From Cristatella mucedo (lineage: Eukaryota; Bryozoa; Phylactolaemata; Cristatellidae), in contig WPIO01000013.1 in NCBI GenBank assembly GCA_009760855.2, forward strand, positions 1,526,001 to 1,590,000: DNA of 64,000 bases, given 5' to 3'. The position numbers were made by a program, and so were the translations under genes. Below are positions 22,740-33,659 of this stretch, piece by piece. Position 1 is the first letter of the stretch, and each line of letters begins with the position of its first letter. The notes below the pieces were generated by a model. It ran no database searches, was not told the DNA's origin, and saw only the letters and a list, made by a program, of their open reading frames with translations.

Positions 22740-23326
22740 TTTGGACCGTACTTGGCCTCCTTAAATGTAAACATCGAGGCAGTGCACAGAGTTGATTGAT
22801 AGGAGTCCTGTTTTAACATGATAGAGCGATTGAAATCCACAGGGAATTCTGCAAATTTAGGAATGGACCATCTGAACTAGTCTATATGGATGACAGGCTA
22901 GGAAAGCGATAGACTATGTCACCACAAGAATCACTAAGCAAGGAGCTTACCTAAGAGAGTTTAAGGAGATGGCAGACATGGTTAACTTTAAAATCAGGCA
23001 GGAACATACTAGATTTTAAGTTTCAAAATTAGCGTTTAGTAGGCCAGACAAAAATCGTTCAGGTATGATTGATTAGAACCGTATAAGGGAGACATGGCGC
23101 ATGTTGCTCATGTTCTCTTCTTTTGCGTCACTTTTGTAATTAGAGGCCCATCTACAACCCTTTAGAAAGGTGCAGGGGCATAACAAAAGTAGTAGACTTC
23201 TCTGACGCGGCGATGATTTTCAGGGTAAGATTAATTGAGGCCTCCCTGAATATAGACGTTGAGGTGCAGCATGGTGTTTCGCGAAGGAAGTCCGGTGGTG
23301 CTGGTTTTAAGCGACAGGATTCCCAA
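22740..23326 (-). repeat. Diverged interspersed repeat, also at 47750-48060
   Basis: Markers such as AGTGCACAGAGTTGAT and CCACAGGGAATTCTGCAAA align with 47775-47850 at moderate identity. It may be a LINE-B segment between the endonuclease and reverse transcriptase regions, but I could not recover protein motifs. Confidence 0.45.
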
Positions 23327-23350
23327 GGGAATGCTGGTATCTTAGTGGAT

Positions 23351-23496
23351 GCCGAGCTGGTTTGGTCTAGCGGTTAAGGCGCTCGCCCCGACCAAGGTCT
23401 GACTAAGGTCGTGGGCTCAAGCCCCGGGGCATATGTGAACCGCCTGAATAGAGATTAAGTTCTCTTGGGGCGCTATATAAATGAATTATATTTATT
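23351..23496 (+). mobile_element. SINE-1 with long target-site duplication
   Basis: A complete SINE-1 (GCCGAGCTGGTTTGGTC to AATTATATTTATT). It is flanked by a 24-base direct repeat starting GGGAATGCTGGT (23327-23350 and 23497-23520) with one mismatch. This shows integration by target-primed reverse transcription. Confidence 0.9.
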
Positions 23497-23869
23497 GGGA
23501 ATGCTGGTGTCTTAGTGGATGGACTTTCTGATGTTGTCTATCTTTGTGAAAAAGATGTCGCTGGTGCATAACCTGGGGGTTGAGGACGTAATCATTAAAT
23601 TAAGTAGACACGACAGCAGATCTATGCACCGTAGAAGTTGAACAGTTTAATGTAGGATGTGGAAGACTGGAAGTCTTTTCTTACGTGGAGAGGAATCATA
23701 GGATATGGTCACTCGAGGCTTCCTTGACTGTAGACGTTGAGGTGCCGCTTAGCATTGAGGGAAAGGAGTCCCGTGGTGTAGGGTTTAAGTGACAGGATTC
23801 CCTAGAGAATGCCACTATCCTAGTGGGTTGACTCTCTGATATCGTCTATCTTTCTGAAAAAGAAGCAAC

Positions 23870-24600
23870 ACTAGCAAGCAGCTTGGATCACGTCAAGGAT
23901 TTTTAGGTAAAGAGATGAGTCTGGAATCAGTAATTTACAGCAGTTTTGATTGTACATTTAAGATTGAGCAATCGTTTCATAAAAGTTTGACTTGTTCTTA
24001 GCTATGATCGATTCGCTTGATATACAGTGATCTTCGTGTGCCCGTCGTTACATAGTCAGTACTGATCGTTGGTATATTTTCTTAAGTTTGCACTTAGTAA
24101 AGCTACCTTATTTATTGTCGGTGATAAACTATAGGCCGTCGGAGCAATGCTGGCCATTGCACTTAGTCAGAGGTAAAAACTCGTCAGTCATGTCCAAAGT
24201 GCTGTATTCTTACTGTATAAGAAGAGAACTATTGCCAAGCAGAGGCGCCGACCGAGCAGGTCTGAGTCAAGCAGCTCATTGCCCGTTCTCCCCTTCCCCT
24301 CTAGGTCCTACAGGTAAATCTCTTAATCTCAGACTGGTAGCTTCAGCATGCCACATGCATCACTTGCAGCACTGCCTGTAGAATGAAGGCAAGAGCGATT
24401 AAAGAGTGGCTCAGAAAATCCATCATTGGTGCACAGGTAGATAGCGGCTCCGTGAGCAGGAATGCTAACCATAGCGAATCCATCACTCACAGCATGGCAG
24501 GCTAGCTGCATGCAAGTGCGATTAAGGAGTGGTTCAAGCAGTCAACCGTAGAGACGCTCCGTCGAAGGTCTTGGTGCGGGTTTCAAAACAGGTGACTTGC
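23870..24600. repeat. Repeat U, copy 1 (near-identical to 48475-49205)
   Basis: The core (about 24060-24525) differs from 48668-49133 at only a few positions, while its flanks are clearly more diverged. A third, rearranged and diverged copy is at 49490-50400 and a partial fourth at about 36060-36300. Small open frames occur on both strands, so none is convincing as a gene. The internal motif GCGATTAAAGAGTGGCTCAG recurs as GCGATTAAGGAGTGGTTCAA about 125 bp on. Confidence 0.75.
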
Positions 24601-24864
24601 TAGACCATAACACCAGCAGTACCAAACAATGTTTCACTTATTAGTTAAGCAAAATTTCAAAATGCCCTCATCAGACCGATACTTTACAATTTTTGCTTGG
24701 ATTCAGAATTCCTAGCAAAGTGATGGGCAAACGAAGTGGGAATCGGAAATAGGAAAGATTAACGCCCAAAATCGGCTCTGCAGTCTTATCATCTGTTGAA
24801 TCTGCACGTAATCTATGTGTCCTGTTCCAAATTGATGTTTCATTCGACTACTAAATCAGATATA

Positions 24865-26545
24865 TAATAAAAATAATAATGCACTTTATAAAGCACCCTC
24901 AGAGAAATCAATCTCTTTCTAGGTGCTTTGTATTTGCTGCAAAAGGAAATGCAATTGAATGGTGAGTAATATCATGCTTGATAAACAAACAACATCAATA
25001 ACATGGTTGGGCGTGACATGCACAGGGTCAGCATGCAAATGTGGTTAGCGGCAGCATGCACAGTGTCAGCATGCACAAGCACACGAAGGACGAATCACAG
25101 GGACCCACTCAATGCTGTCCTAAATAGGTGTGTTTTTAGGTTCCTTTTAAATGTGGTCAGGTCAGGGGATGTTCTGACGCAGGTCGGGAGGGAGTTCCAG
25201 GCTTTGGGAGCATATGAACTAAATCCACGGTCTCCAAAGGATTTAAGGTTTGTACGAGGTATTGGTAGACTGTTGGATTCCGAAAAGCGGGTGGTACGAT
25301 GCTTGGCCTGATGGGGGAGTATGGTGGAGAGATAGGCTGGAGCCAAAGAGTAAAGTGACGAAAAAGTGAGCGATAAATCCTTGAAGACAATTCGTTACTT
25401 GACTGGTAGCCAGTGTACGCCGGCGAGAAGTGGTGTGATATAGCAGCTGCGACTCTCACGACAGACAAGCCTAACTGCAGAGTTTTGCACAAGCTGCAAT
25501 CGCTTGATCGCACATGCCGGTAGGCCAGTAAGCAGTGAGTTGCAGAAGTCGAAACGGGATGTCACGAATGTATGGACCGACTTAGACATGGTATCCTTAT
25601 CTAAAAAAGCCCGAATTTTAGCAATGCTGTGTAGCTGAAAGTAGGCAGCTTTGACTGTGGAGCTTACGTGATCGTCTAACGAGAGGTCACTTTGGAACAT
25701 GACACCTAGATTTTGAGCTGATTCAACAGAAGATATATTTGCAGAGCCAATTTTGAGCGTCAGCTTTTCCAATCTCTGAATCACATTGGGTTAGCCCATT
25801 GCTAGTAAGTTGATTTTATCATCGCTTAATTTTAGGAAATTTGCTTCCATCCACGTGCGGATGTCATCAATACATGCAGCAAGTGAGTTGAGAAAGTTTG
25901 AGGTCCTCGAAGGCTGGGAGGGATCAAAGCAAAGGTACAACTGAGTGTCATCAGCTTGGCAGTGAAAGCCTAGATTGAGCTTGGCAATCACATCAGCAAG
26001 AGTGAGAGTATAAACTGTGAAAAGAACCATACCTTGCACACAGCCCAGAAGTACCCCATTTTCCCGAGGTACCTCGGATGATCGTTGTCCATTCACGTCA
26101 ATACTCTGGAGTCTCCCACTGAGATAGGATCTGAACCATTGCAGAGCAGTGCCAGTGATGCCCAGGCGAGATGGGAGGCGCTCTAGAAAAACTTTGTGAT
26201 CGCATAGTATCAAAAGCTGCCGAAAGATCGAGCAAAACAAGCAGAGATACTCTACCCATGTCTGCATTCCTAAGTAGGTCATTGTATACCCAATGCAATG
26301 CTGACTATGTGGAGTGATTAGCTCTAAAGCCAGACTGGAACTTACTAGCAAGGTTTGAAGTTTCGATATATGAGTTCAGCTGGTCCGCCACGACCAGTTC
26401 CAGTGTCTTTGATAGGAATGGTAGAAGGAAGACTGGGCGGTAGTTACTCAAGTTCTCTTGGTATAGTGTCGCTTTATTGAGAAGTGGCCTGACTACAGCT
26501 TTTTTAAAAGTGCTGGGACATGACCGATGGCTCATGGCATATTAA
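24865..26545 (-). mobile_element. LINE-B (L2/CR1-like) with reverse transcriptase, 5'-truncated
   Basis: The best LINE-B copy in the window. On the minus strand, frames in series give NYRPVFLLPFLSKTLELVV, then FQSGFRANHST, then LLVLLDLSAAFDT, then ALQWFRSYLSGRLQSIDVNG and HCQADDTQLYLCF. After the reverse transcriptase come FLKLSDDKINLLAMG, the NLGVMFQSDLSLDDH segment, QLVQNSAVRLVCRE and the LAPAYLSTILPHQAKHRTT tail. The catalytic YADD box reads QADD, and frames are shifted near 26350, 26200 and 25790, so it is dead. It ends in the (ATT)n-type tail at 24865. Confidence 0.9.
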
Positions 26546-26589
26546 TTATGTTAGTTATGCATTGCAGCAGCAGATCAATGCAACGTAGG

Positions 26590-27365
26590 AGCATGACAGT
26601 TGACAGCTTCACAGTCAAGTTTGCCTACTTCCACCGACATACAATATCTAAAATTCGGGCTTGTTTAGATAGAGATAATACATCTAATTGGTTCATGCGT
26701 TAGTGGCATCTCGTCTTCACTTCTGTAGCTCAATGATTGCTGGTCTTCCGGCCTATGCAGTCAGGCGGCTTCAGTTGGTGCAAAACTCTGCAGCTAGCCT
26801 TGTCTGTCGTGAGCGTCGCAGTTGCCACATCTCACCACCTCTCGCCGACCTGCACCGGCTCCAAGACAAGAAAAGCACCGACTTCAAGTTGTTGTCACTA
26901 ACTGTTAAACCCCTCAATTCTTTGGGTCCAGCCTACCTATCAGATCTACTGCCACACCAGGCCAAGCTTTGTACCACCCGCTTTTCGGAATTCAACTTTT
27001 TACCCGTACCTCGTACAAATCTCAAATCTTTTGGAGACCCTGCCGTTAGTTCTTATGATCCCATGCCCTAGAACTAACTCCCGACTTGCATCACGACATC
27101 TCCTGACTTGACAACATTTAAAAAGTAACTAAAACGCAGCTATTCATCTCAGCTTTTTGTGGGTCCCTGTGATTCATCCTTTACAAGCCTATGCGTGCTG
27201 ACAATGTGCATGCCACTATTAACCATATTATCCTTGTTGTTTACTGAGCATGCTACCACAAAACATTAATACTTGCTTCCTTTTCTGCAAATATGAATTG
27301 CCTTGAATGATATTGACCTCTCTGAGGATGCTATATCACATGTATTATTATTTATTACATCGTTA
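26590..27365 (+). mobile_element. LINE-B 3' fragment
   Basis: A 127-codon plus frame (26688-27071) carries RRLQLVQNSAASLVCRERR, then GPAYLSDLLPHQAKLCTTRF and NLKSFGDPAVSSYDP. It ends in ATTATTATTTATTAC. It lies head to head with the copy at 24865-26545. Confidence 0.85.
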
Positions 27366-27384
27366 TTATTATATTATAGTTTCC

Positions 27385-28850
27385 CTGTTCCTTTTTAGTC
27401 AAAGATTATCAAAGCTATCGTACTAAGCAGTTTGTAGCATGTGCTGAAAAGAATGAACTGTCTGAAAAACTTCATTCGGGATTCAAGAGACACTAGTCCA
27501 CTGATATAACCGCCCTTCCTAAAACCAACCCGCAATCTGTTCAGCTGCAATGATAGGCATGCTTTTCCCCTAGCCTCTAGAGACACTAATCCACTGACAT
27601 AGCTTTCCTCCGTGTAACCAACGATATCTTAAAACCAACTATATGCTTAGCGGCAACGAAGGTGGGAACGCCACTCCTTAGCTGTGCAGGAACCGTCAGC
27701 TGCACTCAGGCTATTCATAGCCATATCCTACTTGAGCGCTTGAGAGAAATGATCGGTACTACAGATGTGGTGATGGAGCGGTTCGAATGGTACTTGTCTG
27801 ATCTGGTTTACTCCATATCGTGTGCTGGTTGACTATCAAATCCAAGACTTGCCGCAAGTGGAGTCCCAACAGGGTCCGTATCGGGTCATTTACTGTCCTC
27901 CATTTATACTGAGCCTCTGGGAAAAGTGTCAAGGGTCCTTGGAATTGAACATCACTTTTATGATGATTATAATCTGCAATATTTGACGTCTATGCTGCAA
28001 GAATCTGCTGCAGCAGCCGATAAGCTAAATGCTTGCCTTGCAGCCGTTTGGTCCTGGTTGTGAAAATTTTCATTTAATTCGATGACGATGAAACTGAACT
28101 GCTATTGATAGGACGCCCCAAGCGTCAAGCTGGATGTAGAGAATTTGATCTTCTAATTGATAGTGCTGCAGTTAGCCAGTCGCCACGTGCTCGAAGTTTA
28201 CATGTCCTTGATACCTTCCTATTTTTTAAAAGTTTAATTAAAAAGATTGCCCTCGCAGCTGGCCATTACGTCAAAACCCAACGTAAAAATAAGATCTCTC
28301 GACCTTGGTGGCTGTCAACAAAATAACTTGCTCCTGTTTATGTCTCGGCTAGATTACTGCCGATTCGACAGGGCAACCAAAAAAGTGATTAGGCCACTAT
28401 AGCGGGTGATGAATGTGCCTGCAAAGCTGGTCAGAAAATCTAAGAGGTTCAGCCATTTTTCTCTTTCGTTGGAAGAACTTTGATGGCTTCCGGTTGATCA
28501 ACGGATAGAACACAAAGTTCTTATGCCGAACGTAAGGCCAGCCAGGGCATGAGTCTTTCTTACCTAGCTGATTTGTCTCACTAGTTACAGCTTACTCATT
28601 TCTTCATGTCCTGTATAAACAATGCATCAGGTATTCTATTCCTACTCTTACCGACAGTTGGCGACAGGAGCTTTCGCTTTACAGGTCCTATACTGCAATA
28701 CTTACTACCACTACTCACTCTTATGTAACGACATCTACTCTCCTGCTGCCTACCGTGGAACATCCTTTGCAGCCGTCCTGAGCAGCAACTTCCATGCTAC
28801 TCACTACCTCAACTGAGCATACGAATCAGCTGTGCTTCTAGCCTTTTGTT
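27385..28850 (+). mobile_element. LINE-A fragment with decayed reverse transcriptase
   Basis: Reads KQFVACAEKNELSEKLHSGF then many broken segments of the polymerase (for example SVLQMW...WYLSDLVYS, and a 'LNACLAAV' helix) to about 28850. A segment is imperfectly duplicated inside it: GAGACACTAGTCCACTGATA at 27488 and GAGACACTAATCCACTGACA at 27580. Confidence 0.65.
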
Positions 28851-29039
28851 GCAGCGTGAGATGATGTCTTTTGGCTCTATGGTATTCGTATCAAGAGCTG
28901 CTTTTTCTTTGAGTGAGCCACTGCAAACTCTCCTACCTAGCACCCGCGTAGTCATTCATAAGCGTCGTTTTCTTACAGCGGCGTGCAATATTACGTGGCT
29001 TTGTCCCTATACTCATCTGAACTTCAAAGGATGGGTCGT

Positions 29040-31140
29040 GTTAAGGTCAGACTTAAACGTCGTTTAAAGAAATTGGGGTCTGATGCGGATCTAGTCAATT
29101 GCAAAGAATTTCTTTGAGTTTATATCCGGAAGCTTGAACAATTCCGAGCTTGTTTTTTTCACACGAAAACTAAAGTTCTGCCGGTCCAACCCCAAACAAT
29201 TTATAAGACGGTAAGAAAGGTACAAGCCAAAGCTGCGAGGTCTGACATCCCAGATATTAATGGCTCAGCCGAAAAATTGTCAGCCTTCTATACTGAAAAA
29301 ATTGTGCACGATCGTGCCTCCATAAATACAACTCCAAGTAAAGCAATTTCGGAATCGCAATCTGTGACCCTTCCTGAAAGATTTTCCGAGGTTGCTGCAT
29401 GCGATGAGGTTGCCTTAATACGTTCTAGTAAAAAGAGCTCGTCTCCTGAAGACATTATACCATCATCTCTGTGGTCTCCACTGGCAGACCAACTTAGCCC
29501 TGCCACAACCGAGATTTTTTCAAGGCTTCTTTGGATAAAGGGGTAGTACTTTAAGTCCTTCAAATCGGCAATCCTTAGACGGATACTTAAAAGGTCTGGA
29601 TTAGATACTGAGATCCTTGCAAACTACCGTCCAGTTTCCCTTCTTCTTTTTTTGCCAAAGATTTTTGAAATCAATGTCGCTAAGCAGCTGGTAACATATG
29701 TTGAAAGGAATGAAGTTTCAAATGTCAGAGTTTCAATCGGGTTCAAGAGGCAGCACTCCTCTGAAAAATTCTATGCGGCAACGATGACGGAAATGTCACT
29801 GCTCTAACTCTTCTAGATCTATCAGCTGCCTTCGACACCATCGATCACGACGTTCTAGCTGAACGTTTAAGAACAACGGTCGGTCTGACAGACGAGCCAC
29901 TGGCGTGGTTTAAATCGTACTTGTCTGATCGTGTTCAATCCGTGATGTGATGATCAGGTCTCACCCTCGCGACCTGTCACCAGTGGAGTCTCTCAAGGGT
30001 CCGTCCTCGGTCCCTTGCTGTTTACCGCTTATACTCAACCTTTGGGAAAAGTGACTAATACCCGTGGAATAGGATATCACTTTATTACTGAAGATATTCA
30101 GCCGTATTTGTCATTCCAACCGTCGGAATCTGCGGCAGCAACTGACAAACTGAATGCTTGCCTTGCCGACATTCGATCTTGGATGTTGGAAAATTTCTTG
30201 AAACTAAATAACGATGAAACTGAATTAGTTCTCATAAGAAATCCTAAGCGTGTGGCTGGATTACAAGACTTCGCTCTTCCTTTATAGGTAATGCTGTTGT
30301 GCACCCATCAACACGTGCCCAAAATTTAATTGTCGTTTTTGATAGCTGGCTAAATTTTAAAAGCTTCATTCAGAAAACTGCTTCTAAAACTAGCCATCAT
30401 GAACGATTCTTGTCTAAGATTAGCTGTCTTCCACGGTGGCTTGCAAAATGTTTAACTGGCTCCTTAATTCTGTCTCCGCTTGATCACTGTAATCGTATTT
30501 TGGCTGGGCTTTCCATACAAAAAAAAGTAGGCCACTGCAAATGGCTATAAATTTGGCTGCAATGCTAGTATTCAAGTCTCAGGAGGTTCGACCACGTGTC
30601 TTATTTTCCAAAAGAGCTAGGATGGCTGCCAGTCGATCAACAGATACAGAGCAAAGTTCTTAAGCTGACCCACAAGGCCCACCACGGCTTGGCTCCACCA
30701 TACCTAGCTAAGCTACTACACCAGTTTCAGCCTCCTCGTGCCCTCAGGTCCTGTATGAAAAATAAATTAGCTGTTTTGTTCCTCCTAATCATTCCGCTTA
30801 AAGACCGTTGGCGAAAGAAGCTTTAGCTCTGCAGGTCCTAGACGGTGGAACTCACAGGATTCTTAGGCAACGGCGACTAATCTCCTGCTGCAGAATATGG
30901 CTCATTCTTTCCAGCGGTTCTGACCTACTTCTACTCAACTTACTACCTCAACTGCTATACTGACTCTGCTATGCTTCACACTTTCTCTTTGCTGAGTGAG
31001 ATGAATTATGTTAGTTACCGAATGTGTACCGAAAGCCGCTTAGGCTGTGAGTGTGCTATACAAAACTCAAATGCATAGCATCCACAAAGTCTTTGTGAGA
31101 TAGTAGAGTCACAAATGGATATATATTGCATGAAATTACA
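29040..31140 (+). mobile_element. LINE-A, long copy with linker, reverse transcriptase and 3' end
   Basis: Broken plus frames give, in order: a DLVNCKEF linker; a helical linker ending SPEDIIPSSLWSPLADQL; 'LANYRPVSLL'-type motifs near 29620; LLDLSAAFDTIDHDVLAERL at about 29812; AWFKSYLSDRVQSV; SGVSQGSVLGPLLF (frameshifted); then FITEDIQPYLSF, where the YADDTQLYL box should be. LNACLADIRSWMLENFLKLN follows, and the element ends near an ATTACATTAC tail. The catalytic aspartates are changed (TED for ADD), so it is inactive. Confidence 0.85.
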
Positions 31141-31750
31141 TTACAAATGGATCATTTTTAAATAGTCACAATGCTGGTCGTAATGGCCAAGTTATTTGAG
31201 AGCAATCACTATGTTTAATAGTTTCCAGACATAAATGTTTTGGAAATAACCATTACAGCCAGCTGCAAAACTTGCGGTACGTAGTTGTATTGTATTCGCC
31301 TAGTAGTTGCAGCCCGAATTACATCCGACGAGATTTCTATGGGATTATTAAAGTAAACGGACTGCACGTTTTTGAATTCAGTCAAAAAAGTATCACCACA
31401 ATTTTTGCTGTTAAATGCCTTACGCGGCAGTTTAATCAAACAATGTAAAACATTTCATACTGGTAGTTTACATACTTTTTTGGTGACAGTGTACATATTG
31501 TTATTGAACTGCGTCGACAGAAATTTCAAATTCAGGTGCGGATAGAAACTCCAAGGATTATTATATGCCAACAGTGAATTATTTCACAAAGCAAGTCGCA
31601 CAATCATAATACTGAGCCTGACCTACTTCAGTGCTCTAGTGAAGTATTCAGGTTCATGCTTTTATACGGGTTAAATCAAAAAGCGGCAGCATTAAGCGCT
31701 ACTTTTCAGATGCAGTAAAATAATTTCTTATTCCTGCACGATTTTGCATC
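31141..31750 (-). other. 3' flank of LU gene B, shared with the other copies
   Basis: Sequence downstream of the B stop is homologous to 3' flanks of A (about 19200-19800), C (about 41950-42500) and D (about 51290-52000). Shared markers are AACACTTGTT, a GGAAATAA...AGCTGC segment and CCTGACMTAC near the gene. It probably includes the 3' UTR. I see no clear AATAAA close to the stop. Confidence 0.5.
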
Positions 31751-31986
31751 TTAGAGTACATTTCTGCTCTTTCCAAGGACACCTAGTAGCAAGCAAGCCA
31801 GCAAAGCCTTCATAGATGCGGCTCCATAAAGGTTGCTCGGTGACAAATTCGCATTGCATCCGGATGTATTGCAATAGCACGATGTCACCGTTACTGATCC
31901 GCCGAGCACAAAACTTGCCGGTATGGATGAGCAGCCATTGTAGGTGATTGCATACTCCACGCACGAGCGGTCGTACAGTGCAAATG
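31751..31986 (-). CDS. LU gene B exon 3 (C-terminal half and anchor signal)
   Basis: The acceptor is TTTCTTTCTGCAG at 31987-31999. The exon encodes FALYDRSCVEYAITYNGC, the GGSVTVTSCYCNTSGCN motif and the hydrophobic tail, and stops at 31751-31753. It supplies cysteines six to ten. Confidence 0.8.
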
Positions 31987-33613
31987 CTGCAGAAAGAAAT
32001 GCGAAGTTCGTTCAAAATGTCATTACGGACGCCCAAAAAGGTGCATTATTGTTTCACCTCCTCCGTTGAGGTGTAAACTGACTCTCACTTACCGGTACCG
32101 GCTAGGGTTCCTACTGTTTTAGTAAGAAGACACTGTCCAGGTGGGCATGTGGTAGTCGTGAGGTTCGATGATATGACATTTGCTCCACAACGTGAGTCAG
32201 TTTTCGAGCTGCACACATAGCAACTGAATTGCGCCACCGCTAAAATAGAATACTGCATTCTAAGAGATGTTTAACGAACTTTGCATCTTTGCATCGATAC
32301 CTAATAATGTAGGGTACGTAAACGAAGCGAGCATGAGCGGCAAATTGGCTAAAGAAAGTCTGCTAGATAAGTATATTTATCTATTGTAGCTTCATCTATA
32401 ATTTTTGGTGGTGTGATTGTCTGATTTAAAACGTACACTCAGTTGCAAGTTTAGGATTCCATCCGTACCTGCAGGTCAGCGTTATTGGGATCGGCTCCCA
32501 GCTTATGACCATCTCAAGTATATGAACTATTCTTAATCCATCAGATAGGTTTATTTGGAGATCAGTTATACTTGCTGCCTTGATTTCGTCATCTTAGAAT
32601 GCTCGCAAAATAGCTTAAACACGGCGACGATCTGACGATTGCATCATGAGACTGACTCGCAACTCACTACAGGATATGTCAAGCATCTAGATAGTGATTA
32701 TGTTCTCTGACGACACGCTGCAAATGTATTCTTACTGTTATAATAATTGATATTGAAAAAGCCCTAAGCCCTATTGCTATTGAACGACAAAAAAACTGAA
32801 GGACTGAGCATCTAAATATAGGTAGGAAAATATACGTAGTGGCATGTAATTTTGTGTGTACATTTCTCGTCGTCCTGTCACGATTTAGAGACAAATCATA
32901 TTTACTTGGCAAATTCAGTGGTTTCCTACTCCTCCTCCGAGCATGTGTTTCACGACGGCAGTCTACCGAGAAAATGCTTAGAGAAAGTGGACGTTGTACG
33001 CAGAGATGCTAGAAATCATGCGGCACAGTAACATCAAAATAATTCGCATGGGTGGAGGCGCACACTTTGCACATTTTTCGTGCCGCCATGGAGTACCTGT
33101 TTACCCTGCTCTTCTCCAGCAGCAGGCTTAGCAATGTCTGCTACGCATGCTTCGAATACTCATGCACGTTTCCATAACCCACAGGCAACACTCAACGAGT
33201 AGTTATTTGAGATGATTTCGGATCTCGTAGATCAAGAAGCCTATCTTTACATTAATCCACTTCAGTAACTGCCTCGCCGAGCTGGTCTGGCCTAGAGTTA
33301 ACGGTGCTCGCCCCGACCAAGGTCTGGCTGAGGTCGTGGGCTCGAGCCTCCCGAGTCATATGTGAAGAGCCTGAACAGAGATTAAGTTCTCTTGGGGCGC
33401 TATGCAAATGAATTTTATTTATATTGCTTCTCTCGTCGAGATAAGTCTTAAAAAACGCGTCACTTGATGAGATTCCTGCCTGGATTCCCCTGCATATCAT
33501 TTCTTTTTCCGCCCTTTTCCTTCGTTTGTTCATTTCTGCCTACCTTCAATCAGTTCACCAATTTTGCTTTCGCTCTCTCAATCTCAGTTTTTTCACTTTC
33601 TTTTTTTCTCTCC

Positions 33614-33659
<46 letters not shown>

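Noticed and set aside
24088-24381. Conserved 97-codon gene duplicated at 48696
   Set aside because: The opposite strand is equally open and conserved, a third copy is rearranged, and no domain is recognisable; it is part of repeat U.
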